DNA from: Crossaster papposus
Lineage: Eukaryota; Echinodermata; Asteroidea; Velatida; Solasteridae
Assembly: GCA_037893245.1 (NCBI GenBank)
Contig: JBAIAA010000810.1
Coordinates: 1-64,000 of the forward strand
Direction: 5' to 3'
DNA length: 64,000 nt
In this document: piece after piece, positions 37,150 through 48,960 of the stretch
Numbering within the stretch: the stretch's first letter is position 1
Layout: the number at the start of each line of letters is the position of its first letter
Translations under genes and position numbers: made by a program
Notes under the pieces: model-generated
The model's input: only the letters and a program-made list of their open reading frames with translations
What the model was told of the DNA's origin: nothing
Databases searched by the model: none

Positions 37150-39661
37150 GGGTTACTGACCGCTGATGAGTGGCCAGAATGTGACCTTCTACACAGGCAG
37201 ATTTTGACCATCAATTTTCCATGATTCAACTTGCAGGTTTCTAACATCAATTTAACCATGATGGAGCTATGACCTAACTACGCCAAATGCACGCCCATGC
37301 TAGTTTCAATGGATTATGAACCTGGAATTAAAAGTAGTAATTAAATTTCCAAGGGCCTTGATATTTTCGGATTCCTTTAATTGACTCCTACTTCATATTG
37401 ATTTATCCATGGCGAATGGTTTAACATATTCAGGATGGTTACTTGCAAAATTTAGAGGAAAGATGGGATTGGGGTTAGCTGTTGACCATTCTTTTAATAC
37501 AAGTTTAATAACCTGAATCTTTTTATAGTTTCTATTATTTTAGAGTGAGAAGTCGGCAAATTAAAACATTTCATGAAAAAAACACCAAAATACAAACTCA
37601 GTGAATCTGATTGATATTTTACTCCTTTTTTATTCTGGCAAAAAAATATGACTGAAATAAATTTTAGAAATGATTTTATAAATAATCCCTGCAATAGCAA
37701 GTCATCATATACCGAATGAGTATTTGTAATTCATAATGAAAATTATTCTGGGAGGCCACTCTAATCAGATTTCGTTTTCAGTGGACTAATCCATTCATTG
37801 CCTTGGGGTGTTGTTCAGCTGGTAAAGTGATAATGGATAGGATGAGGAAGTGCAAGTACTCGGGGCCACTCCCCTGACTAGAATGGATCAGTCCCAATCC
37901 CCTGTGCTGGTAGGGTGTCATTAAGGCTCGGCCCAGCACATGCTGTGAGTACAGACTTCAAATTTCACAATTCTCATCATCACAGCAGCCGAGTTATAAT
38001 CCAATCTCTCAAGAAAAAAAAGAACCTCTGAAGAAATTAGAATACAAGAAAGAAAGAAAGAAAGAAGCCAGCGGTGTGTTGTGAACATGACTCCAGTGAG
38101 CTCTCAGTCGCTTGTCTTTCCCACGTGTGGATTTTACTTGACTCTGGGAATATTACTGTCTGTGGATTTTGTACAAGTTGATGCACGGAACTGCAGTGAT
38201 TAATTCTCTGGAGGATTTTTAGTGACGGTAAGCTTATCTTTGAATTGGTCTCGTTTAGAGTGTTGGCTTTGTCAAACACTTTTGATAGAGATGTACTTAC
38301 ACTGTATAAGTTGTATCATATCTTAAGGATTCGTAAGACGTGTTTCCCTTTGAATCATAAATGTATAATTTTCCATCATTTAGTTGTTTATCTGACTTCT
38401 TATTGATTTGTTATTGTATTTACTACAAGTATATCTTTTTGAGATGGGGCTGGAGTGTTTTTTAGGGAACGCAGAAAAAAAATGACCTAAAAACGTTTGC
38501 CATGGTTTGTTTTTGTGAATTTCAAAAAGAATTGAGATATTTATATATTTAGTTTCTGCAGAACAAGAGCTTTACAATGGTATATAACAACATTGAGGAA
38601 TACTGAGTGCCGTAACAGAAATAAACATCACCAACAATGACATTTACAAAAATCTGCAGTTGTGTCAAAGTGAACGAACAGTCAGATTTTATTTCGGATT
38701 AAATGGGTTTGAAAGATTTGACGGAACACCTCAAAATTGAAGAAATGTAAAACAGGACTAAGAGACAAAGGTTCACTAAAATAAATGTTTACAATTGAAT
38801 CACAAAAACTAATGGAACACCCCTTCAAATGTTAGCTTTGTCCCATTGTCCTGCTTACTTTATGCTTGGGTAATAATTTCTTTGCTGAGCAAAATGTCTG
38901 CGCTTACAATCTCTGCGAAATTGGTCTCTTTGTTCAAAATGTTATCTTAGTTTGTAAACCCTATTTTGCTTGTCACCCGGCTTAAACTGATTAAACTAAA
39001 GTGCTCCTAGGCATTTAAAAGCTTTCGCAGCATATCCCTTCAAAATGCTATCAGAACTGAGTGTTATTTCCTCAAAATGCTATCAGAATGCGCGCTGGAT
39101 TAGCTATAAATACACCAGGCATGTCAAGGAATTCCAGCCATCTAACAAATCTGGAGTCCAGTTTCTCTAACATAAATCTCTTGACCTCTAAGTTATCAAG
39201 AACAAAAAAACGAGAGAAGAAATCCGGCTGGAATAAAACTGTTGGCCAGACTTGGAGTATAGTCACCCTGAATGGCCATTTCATTAGCGGTGATGAGATG
39301 AAGTTGAGTGGATGTTGGAGAAAAGAAACTGAATGAAGAAGCTTTAAAATGTACTTGCATCTTGAATTCTGTTTTTTTTAGCCCTCATATCACCAAGACA
39401 GATTTTGCTGAGGCGTTCATCCACGGTTTGCAGTACCCTAGCAAACCAATTTTGTTGACCATTACAAATGGATTGGTATGCCTTGGCTTCCGCAATTAAG
39501 TCTGTTTACATTTACTTACCTGAGCTTCATTAAATTAGCAAACGAGCTGATGAAATAGAAGCTGGCGCCAGTTGGACCATACTTTGCCGGTTGCGACTGA
39601 AAAAAAACGTCTGAAGTAGGAATTTGTACATGTAGCTCCTGAAATTTTACCAAGATTTGTT

Positions 39662-39823
39662 TAATACACAAATAAACCACAAGGGGTTTATGACTGACTA
39701 GCGCCCTCGAACAAAGTTACTGACAATTTGGGAGACCGCCAACATAGGGCAAGATAGCTTAGTTGGTAGAGCGCAGGAGGTCACAGGTTCAAGTCCTGCC
39801 TTTGACGATTTCTTTGTTCACTT
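39662..39823 (+). mobile_element. tRNA-derived SINE, copy B
   Basis: Same family as 26855-27018: head AAATAAACCACAAGGGG, CTAGCGCCCTC and TTTGGGAGACCGCCAACATA, then an A box TAGCTTAGTTGGTAGAG, a B box GGTTCAAGTCC and a tail TTTCTTTGTTCACTT. The anticodon-arm region is deleted relative to copy A, so it cannot be a tRNA gene. Confidence 0.8.
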
Positions 39824-40315
39824 AAATATTTTTTTTAGTGGGTTGAAAAATCTTTACAACATCCCAAAACTATTGAAACAAATTTGTGTAGTACTTACTA
39901 TGACTGTACTTTGTAGCATATAAAGGGATTCTTAATATACTGCACATGATTAAATTGTAAGTTTTTATTTGGTGGTTAAAGTTATAAGGGCAATGGACAT
40001 ATTTATGGAAAACACTCTAACATTGACACGGAAGCCACTGTATGTCTGTGAGATCAGTCTGTTCATTCTAGCAATCTTTTTGATGGAATGAATCGCAGCA
40101 TTGTAAACATTGTGATTTTATTTGCTGCTCTTTATTCATACCAGCGTTGACAAACATATCAAGAAATTCTGGATCTTGTTTGCTTTGTATTTCACCCCAC
40201 AACGGTCCACTGTTTTCAGGAAATTACGGCCCGCGACCCGTCTTTATTTGTAAGCCAGCCGATTGCAAGTCATGCACAAAAGCGTCAATTCGATTGCCAC
40301 CTTCCTTCAACACCC

Positions 40316-40356
40316 GAGTCATTTCTTCTCTTGCCGAGTCATTTCTTCTCTTGCCG
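40316..40356. repeat. 20-bp tandem duplication
   Basis: CGAGTCATTTCTTCTCTTGC occurs twice in direct succession. Confidence 0.85.
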
Positions 40357-40907
40357 CCTTCACATCTTGCGCAGACTAATAATCGCCTGGTTTAAAACGT
40401 TCACGGTGTATTAACTCCTGAAGTAATCACACCAGCACTGGGTTTATAAGTGCTGTCTGTTGACGACAAAGTAAAAGGGCAAAAAGAAATAGTCTCATAG
40501 TTGGACCCCCCCAAACAAAAAACAAACAAACAAACAAACACCCCAACGGACCAAAAATTTCATTGGAATAGTCACCTGTGACAAAATAACAATCGTCATA
40601 TTACTCCTAATGTCTGATCATAACTGCTCTAAAATTAAACTTTTTGAAATAAAATGTTGCACCTATCTTTGATTGATTGTAAAAGTTTCAAGTTGACTCT
40701 GAGCTGTTATAACATCAATTCACTAAACCAAGACAATATTTTTGGTATACATTGTAATAAAAAGAAGAAGGTTAGGCTACATGACAACATTTCATGCAAC
40801 AAATTTTGCATTTGACAATTTCCTCCTTTTTTTGAGATGGGGGGGGGGGGGGTGGTTAAACCGCCAGACCTTGTTAAATTCAACCACATCTATATGAACG
40901 AAGTGGT

Positions 40908-41072
40908 CACCTTTAAGCCACATTCCACTAATGACTTTGAGTAGCAGTGATCCAATCCCTAATCTCGTTGAGTCATATAGTCCTTGTAATATTTAACTAT
41001 GAAGCAGTCGCCTTTAAGCCACATTCCACTAATGACTTTGAGTAGCAGTGATCCAATCCCTAATCCGGTTGC
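40908..41072. repeat. Tandem duplication, period about 101 bp
   Basis: A block of about 60 bp beginning CTTTAAGCCACATTCCACTA and ending CCAATCCCTAATC occurs at 40911 and again at 41012, almost unchanged. The intervening sequence is not preserved beyond the first copy. Confidence 0.85.
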
Positions 41073-42836
41073 ATCCTCAGCCTAGGCAGGCATTATTATA
41101 AAAGCAATCACTAATGCACAGAACCAGCAACAATTAAGGAAGTCTGAGCAGAGAGTCAGGGAGAGAGAGAGGGAGAGAAGGCTAAATTGAATAATTGTTT
41201 TGACAGCTGAAGCGATCGGAAGTTGAAGCTGATGGTCTGCACTTACACCGTTCTCCTGGTAAATCGCTAGATGCGTCTCTACAATTACGATCCAACATAG
41301 GCCGCTTGAAAATCAGATGTAACGTGATAATTTATTGGTATTTGTTCGAATGTTGGTAGTGGTCCAACGGCTTCTCTGTATTTGTGCATCCTGCTGGTGC
41401 CAACTTAATGGAAAATTTCCTTCATAAACGAGTTGTAGGCAAACAAGTAGATTTCAGGCTAGATTTCATTTTTGTAAACTTGATGAGGTTAACAAAAAGT
41501 ATTCATATTCATGTCTTATTTACTTAATAACATTCTAGCAATAGACTCCAAAAGCTGTGTAAATAACACCCATCTCATGAAAAACTGTCAATATTGATCG
41601 TCCATCATGTTGGGATTTTGAGCTCAGACGTTGATTGATCACAGGACTAAAGTGTTGAACAGCCATGAACAGCCCAAAGGGTTTGGAGCCAAAAATGATA
41701 GGAGGTTCTGCTGAATATTTCCTGATAAACTGGTGTAGTTTGATTGTAAAAGGTTCATGTGTTGTTTACATTCACATCAATGGAGGCCTGCAAGTGACAC
41801 ATGTAATCAGCTTTTTCAGTGCTGTAGTCCATATTTTATGACAGTTCAGTAGCCTGTAGGGGCCCCCACCCTTTATTAAAAATGCAGGACAACAGACACC
41901 AAGCTGTTGTAATTGTAACCAAATGCGATATAATACAAAATACAACATGGTTTGAGGGGAAGTAGGGTGAAATTTAAAACTGGTCCAAAATTACATTTTG
42001 CTAGGGCATGTTTGGGACGAGAACTTTGCCGAGTGCATTGAAACTTTGACCAAGAAAAAAGTGGGTTATTATCTATAATTATGCTTGAGGTATAATCATT
42101 TAGAATAACATTCGCTGCTCTTCGCAATTATAATATTAGGACTGTCTTATTTTTGTTTTAACTTGCAAAACAAGGAACCAATAAAATTAACTGGTCTTAC
42201 ATTTTGGTCTTGGGCAAGTATTAATTAAGACCTTTGATAAAGGTTTTGCTTATAAAGACTAAAATGTTAGCACAGTTGATTTTTTCTTTGAAACAGATGG
42301 GTACAAAACGTTTTGAGCCTGGGAAGATCTTTGTAACTTTTCTTTTTACCTTACTGTATTATTGTATTAAAGTGGTTCCTATGCAAAATGCATTGCAAGT
42401 TTAAGTCCTGCACACTGCGTACATTTTTCACTCGGCAGGGAATTTTTAGTGCAGACTTCCAATCTTAAAATATATGTTAATCGCCTGCTTGCCTGCAGCA
42501 TTTAATGAGATTAACCATCTCTGTCCATGTAATTATCTTCAACAACTTCATCATCAGAACCCTCTTCCCCTTTCCCTATCCATGTAGTGAACACCTCTTC
42601 GAGTCTGTCTTGATGTTGTTATTAATAATCTGTCTAGTTGCAGGTAGGCTTTCCTCCGAGTTGAGCAAATTAATGGGCTAGTACAGATCAATCGTTTAAG
42701 TATTCCTAAATTAAAGAATTGAAATTTAACAGGAAAAACAAATTGGCATTATTATTTTGTATTAGTTTTTTAAAGAATGATATCAGTTTAGGCAGAATGA
42801 ACATAGTTCCTTTTTCAAGACATCGGAAACCATTCT

Positions 42837-42950
42837 TAACCACTTCCTAGAGGAGAGATATTATTTATTAATATTCAAACATCATTCTTTTTAGAACCAC
42901 ACTTCGTAGAGGAAAGATATAATTTATTAATATTCAAACGTCATTATTAC
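42837..42950. repeat. Tandem duplication, about 57 bp
   Basis: AACCAC-CTTC-TAGAGGA and TTTATTAATATTCAAAC blocks occur twice in succession with a few substitutions. Confidence 0.8.
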
Positions 42951-44009
42951 ATTTTCTTTTACTATTCCTCAGTATGTGGAGGGGCTTGGAGAATGGAAAA
43001 AACACTTTGGAAAACAAATGTCCAAGAAGAAATGTTTAGTAAGATACACATGACCCCCCCCCCCCCCCCCCCTCAACTTTAGCATTGTAATTGTGCTCTT
43101 ATGACATGTGGACTTCCATATATACTAGATGCTTTACATGTATACATTATAGACCATTACAAATGTAATTGGCAGCCAGGATCAGGTATCATGATGTTAA
43201 ATCTTCCCTCCCCCTTCCCATGAAAAAAAGGTGGATTAAAAAAAACCAATCTGATGTTTTCACAGCTGTCTCTTCAATCACACAGCCCAACAGGTTGCCA
43301 GGTTGTCATGGTGTTTTGATTTTATTTCATTTTATTTATTTATAACAGAAAAAAGGAATAAATAAATAACTTTGTTTTTATGGAGTAATGCAGTTTGCTT
43401 TGGTGTCGTGATGGTATTAAACTCGTTTTCGTTTGCCAGTGCTGTTTTTCAAGGTCATTTTTTTTTATCAAAATGAGAAAGAACCCTGACTGGGACAGGG
43501 AAATGTACTACTTTCTGAATCTGTGAAAACAATTTACTTCATGCCCAGCCTTTGGACTTTCCAATTCCTTGAAATTAACCCACAATTTGTTTTTCATCTC
43601 AATAAAAAAAGTCAACAATGTCTTGGGTAGATTGCACCTGTAGGGTGTATTTGATATGATCTGTTTAGCAGATTTTTACAAAAATATGATTTTTTTATCA
43701 TTTTAGTGGGCAAGAAAAAGTTAATGCAAAGAAAAAGTTAATGCAAAGTAGTTATTTACCGGTATATCCCCCACAGTTGCATGTACTTCAAATCTTGCAC
43801 ATCTTGAAAAGTTTGATCGGGATGCATATTTTATACATCTCCCCAAAAAAACCATTCAGGTTAATGTCAGCTGATGAAAGGCACTCAAAGTTGATAATTT
43901 CATGTCCTTGTTTCTTTGCCTCTGTTCCTCTAACCGTAGCGAAAACAAATTGAAAAACGGCCTAAGAATCTGTAGTTTTTGAATATTTTGGTTACTTTCC
44001 AATTGAATA

Positions 44010-44274
44010 AGGCATAAAAAAAAAAATGTTATGTTGGCGTAACCCGACCGACCCTAAAAATACGGCCGACCCTGGATATATTTTTTTTCAAGGGACGAAA
44101 TTTAATGATTAAAATCTATATAAATCTAGTTATAAATACATTTGAAACCATTTCTGACCGTTTCTCATTGTTGTGTGTGTGTGGATTGTGAAAATATTGA
44201 ACCTGGACATGCTATCGTGTATCACTACCGGCTTAAACAATTATAAAACATCATTTTCATTGCTGGGAGGAAAG

Positions 44275-44312
<38 letters not shown>

Positions 44313-44373
44313 ACCTACCTACCCTATTTTTTGGGGCCCGTTACGCCAACATAACTTTTTTTTTTTATGCCTA
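44010..44373. mobile_element. Fold-back element / MITE with about 33-bp inverted ends
   Basis: The left end AGGCAT plus an A-run and GTTATGTTGGCGTAAC (44010-44043) is the reverse complement of the right end GTTACGCCAACATAAC plus a T-run and ATGCCT (44340-44373). The interior has a 35-base A run (44275-44309), tandem ACCT units, and GACCGACCC words near the left arm. There is no coding capacity. I cannot define a target-site duplication. Confidence 0.75.
44275..44309. repeat. Poly-A tract
   Basis: About 35 A in a row inside the fold-back element, followed by tandem ACCT. Confidence 0.9.
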
Positions 44374-46144
44374 ACCGTAGGATTGGTTCCTATTATTTGA
44401 AATATTTTTGCTCCGTGATTATTGGCATTATTTGCTCCTTAATTTGAAACCTCTTGAAACTTGAAACCTCTTGTTTACCGATGCAGCAGCCCACGTTATT
44501 TCTGCCTATTCACAGCGAAATCGTAGCAGCGTGAAGTGACGTTCATCCCTTCCATGATTGGACTTCACAATGATCCCCTGATACATTTTTTCGTGTCTTT
44601 GTCTCGTGCCTAATTTCCCCGGGAAATCCCTATAGGAAAGGGGATTGGGTCCGCAAAGACATCGTCTGATCATTTGGGCCACTCAAACAAACAGTCTTGT
44701 TTATCGTCTTTTACTGGATTTAACTTTTGAGAAGGACATTGCCAACTTTGCCCAGCTACCGTAACGCATTTCAAAATACCGTAAGGCATTTCAAAGTAGG
44801 AGTATATCAGAATTACTATTTTTTTCAAAATCTACTGCAAAATTTCTGTGTGAAATATATTTTTCAAAGGTTGAAGAAGATGAGCTTCATTTTTTTTCTT
44901 CTGACTAACCAAAGGTGTTGGACGTCTACGTCATGCATATTAAACAGGTTTAGCTGTGAACATTTACAGGCAGTGTAACCTATCCAAACGCAAGGCAGAG
45001 AACTGGGTCACTCGTAATCGCTATCCTTATTATTTAATGATGTGAGGCACAAGAGCAAATTAATTGGTAATTGATTTAAGATATCCAGGTTTTGGCTTTA
45101 GGAAAATGATGTGTTTATTGCAGGTGCATAATTATATTTCATGTATGAAATCAGGAGTAAATACACTTGTAATTTCATTCTCAGAAATAGAAATTGCTTA
45201 TTGGCAGTTATTGCTCTCTCATTCATACCATTAGTAACTGCTCTGTCCTATTCAATTTCATGACTTTGTTAGCATGAAACGCAATGAAAAAAATTACAAT
45301 CGGCACAGCGGTTTTTGCTGCAGTATAATTGTTAAGCCAAATTCTAGTGGAGGCTTTCCGAAGGCCACTTTGAAAACTTAATTTGTATTCCAATTTACTC
45401 ATCAAAGCCCACACATTTTTAGCCCGGGGACCCATTTAGTTATTTACCTGGGTCAGGTGAAGGTATCTGATGTTGCCAAGGTAATCAGAGGTCACAGGGT
45501 CACAAAATGTAATTTCAATTGTATAACAGTAGTCTATGTGTAAATAGACTAGAGTGGTGAATTTGCCCCAGAAAGCCCAGTTGTTGAGAGTTGTTTTGAA
45601 TGTCAATTACATTGCTGTGTTTAACAATTCTGACTGTGGCTATAAAAAAAAACATGTGCCTGAAACTACCAGTGTTGACTCTCAATACTCTCAGATTTAG
45701 TTATTTTTCAAATGTACCAGTACAAAAACGAGGTTCCTGACAATATTTTTGTAATGTTTTTTTTATGACAAATTGGAAAATGTTTTCAAAATATTTCAAC
45801 ATTTCATCTCCAGTGTCTCAGAACATGGCATCGGAATGAAAATATACAAATCTTGAAGAATGTAAACATGGCATTTATCACCGGTGGTTGTCAGCAGAGG
45901 TGAAGCTGAGTAGCAGTGTGGAAGACAGTTGAATGATGGGATCGGGTCAGGGGTCATTGTCATAATGTAAACTTGAGGGAGGAGGGGAAGTAGGGTAGGA
46001 TTGGTGGTAAAGAGGCAGGGCGTATCAAGTATCACTTGTGGGGGGAAATAGTGTGTCTGTTTATACTGGCTCTCTGACCTTATGTAGAATGAGTGGTTGA
46101 AGGAGATGGAATTGTATGGTGTATAAAGATGAGCAGAAAATATT

Positions 46145-46216
46145 GACTGATGTGGGGTTTGAACCTGTGACTTCAGGAAAGCTGCATTGATGCTCTACCG
46201 ACTGAACTATCCAGCC
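46145..46216 (-). mobile_element. tRNA-derived SINE / tRNA pseudogene
   Basis: Read on the - strand, it has an A-box-like TAGTTCAGTCGGTAGAGC and a B-box-like GGTTCAAACCCC in tRNA spacing. The 5' GGCTGGA and 3' ATCAGTC only partly pair as an acceptor stem, so it is not an intact tRNA. The flanks differ from those of the 26855 and 39662 SINEs, suggesting a second family. Confidence 0.6.
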
Positions 46217-47639
46217 TCATGAAGTTGATTTAACCAGTTCGCGCCGGATGACGTTCATAAACGCAAAGTTTTCCCCAGATTCTGTTGTTTCCTTGCCTCA
46301 TTTATGGCTAGGTTTGATTTGTTCACTCCCATTAAGTGAACCTTCAACCTTCTTGTATCTACTAGCCACAAGTGATTGTGAGTTATGACTCTGACTAAGA
46401 CATCAGTATTCCATACAGAAGACATCAGACAAACTACTCTACTCACCATTCACTAATACTGGTAGTGGCCCTACCCCTTTCTACATTAGCATATTATGCA
46501 TAATTCATGACCAAGCATCTGATTTTGTTTAATATCCAAGTCCTCCCACCAACAAGACTCTATGAACACCCAGTACTCTAGAGATTGTATAGGAAGGATT
46601 CTATGGTGTTCACAATGAGCTGCTGCGTTGATGGATGTGCCCTAGAGCTACTGCATTCTTTACTGCCCACAACTTGCCTACAACTTGCTTTACCCAGTAA
46701 AATTTGATTCCTTGTTCAGGGTTCTGGCAAATTAGGGTCAGCTGGTGTGTTTTTTACATAACCAGTCATTTGGTGTGTTCTGGTCCATGAAGCTTGTGAT
46801 GTGATTGGCCCTCATGATGTTGCCTTGACAAAATGACACTGGTCCTGGTAATGTGATGAACTGAAAATATGGTCAGAGTTTACTTGGGACGCTCTAACCT
46901 TGGTTTGTCAAATGCCAAGGATTTGTTGGACATAATCTGGAAAGCTGAAGTTGGATAAGTTATAGTCATCCTCACCTGACAATTGGTGAGTTTCTGTGTT
47001 TATTTTGCCTATTTTATACCTCCATGTTTTGTGGGAGTTGTGGGTGAATTTGTCTTCATTTAGAACATTGAATCACTGCAGCTGTTAACAGTTGAGAAAT
47101 TGATGAGTTTGTTATTGGCTAGATAATAAGACAGGAGCAACATGTTGCATGTTACTGTTACTGTTAGTAATGTAGTTGCTGATCTGCTGTGACTGCCTCC
47201 TGATTTAAATGTAATGTTTGTGAGAGATGTTGGTGCATGGCAACTTCTTGTATCTGTAAAATAAGAATTGTTTTTGATGGTGTTTGGCAAAGCTACCAAA
47301 GTGTTGTTGGTACTTGTTAATTTTATGCTGGACTCAAGTTGTTTAGACCGCCATTACAATTATCAGTACTCAGTAGGCTTAATTTTCAAGGATTTCTCTG
47401 TGTGTGTTTTTTAACCATTTAAGACTCCTTTGTTTTTTTTAAACACGAGTCGTAATGTGAATACATGTACGTGGATATCTACAAGGTTGCTAAACATTAA
47501 AACAAAACAAAAATAATTTTAGGCTGTTGTGTCCTGTTTCAGAATGAAACAATTCCTTGAGGCTTAGATACACACAGTCATAATGCACTTGTCAATTGTA
47601 GTCCCGGCCCTGGGGGACCCGGGGCTTTGGACAAAGTAG

Positions 47640-47880
47640 CGGGGACATAGCGGGGGATGTCCAAAAAAACGTGCCCCGCTAGCCGGGACAATAGCGGGGA
47701 CTTGGCCGGGGTTGTACAGTTTATTGCCCGGCTGTACCGGGACAATAGCGGGGACTTGGCCGGGGTTGTACAATCTTGTTGCCCCACCGTACCGGGACAA
47801 TAGCGGGGACTTTGCCGGGGTTGTACAATCTTGTTGCACGGCCCTACCGGGACAATAGCGGGGACTTTGCCAGGATGTAC
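47640..47880. repeat. GC-rich tandem repeat, about 55-bp unit
   Basis: About four units, each containing CCGGGACAATAGCGGGGACT and GCCGGGGTTGTAC. It sits in the left arm of the TIR element. Long open frames on either strand here are repeat artefacts. Confidence 0.88.
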
Positions 47881-48804
47881 GAAATGTGCACACTGCATGC
47901 ACAAACTCATTCGCACACGTTTGACCAGGTTGGATCGGACGACGTTCTTCATTGCATTTACGACTGACGTCCAGGGTATCAATTTATCCTGCCATCGCGA
48001 AACAATTTACAACCAATTTTTTTCTTTTTTTTTACCTGATGAAGGAAGCTGTAATTTCGTTAACATCTTTCTTGTGTCTGGAATCACAGATCGTCATGAG
48101 TTACAAAAAGCAAATGTGTCTTTGGGCTATTTATTTACAGAAAATAAATTGCAAATCCACGCTTTCTACGTGAACATCGTGTACGAACTTTCTACGTGCG
48201 TGCGCGCGTACCCGGCAGCCGCGCTGGCCTAGTATGACTGATGAGCTGGCCTCTGGTGGCTGTTAGTTATCACCCCCTCTGGTCTCAAAGGGGAATGAGT
48301 AGCAATGAATAGTGTTGTGGTCTATGTAAACAAAATCTAAATAATTAATTATTGTCTAACACTACACCGAAATATTTCAAAATTTCATTGTTTTATAAAG
48401 TAACAAAATCTCTCACGATACACCGAGAAAAAAAAAAATCATTTTTTATTGCTGTAAAAAAATATAGAAAACACGTATCCCTGTACAAATTGAATGGAGG
48501 GTTTGCCCTTTGCCCGGCAGCGTGTGCAATAGGTGGAACAGCAAACGCGTTGCGTTGTACACAACGGAGGAGTCCAACCTGGACTAACGTGTATTTAGCT
48601 ATAGGCCTACCATACAGTGCAAGTTTGTCAGCATGCCCCACGAGGCTACTGGTACCCTGTAACATATACAATTATTTCTGGTGATCTAACGGGTACCAGT
48701 ACAACTCTTATGACTGCGCAACTTCGTGCATGCGTGCTGAAGCGAAATTTCCCCGCCAGAAAAGTCAGCACACCGGATAGGTGAGACCGTTTAAACCTGG
48801 ATTG

Positions 48805-48960
48805 TGCATGCCGGGGCCGGGATCGTGCGGGGGTTGTGACAAATGCCCCGCATTCTGGGGCCGGGATCGTGCGGGGGTTGTCGAATATTGCCCCGCATGC
48901 CGGGGCCGGGATCGTGCCGGGGTTGTGCAAAATGCCCCGCATGCCGGGGCCGGGGTATAG
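48805..48960. repeat. GC-rich tandem repeat, 44-45-bp unit
   Basis: Three to four units of GGGGCCGGGATCGTGCGGGG then GTTGT and TGCCCCGCAT. It sits in the right arm of the TIR element. Confidence 0.88.

Noticed and set aside
39061..39336. Possible extra alternative first exon (91-codon frame)
   Set aside because: No phase-compatible donor was seen and the peptide shows no NAV similarity.
47564..47982. Overlapping open frames of 112-134 codons on the - strand
   Set aside because: They are translations of the GC-rich 55-bp tandem repeat (periodic PGQVPAIVP-like peptides in several frames), not a gene.
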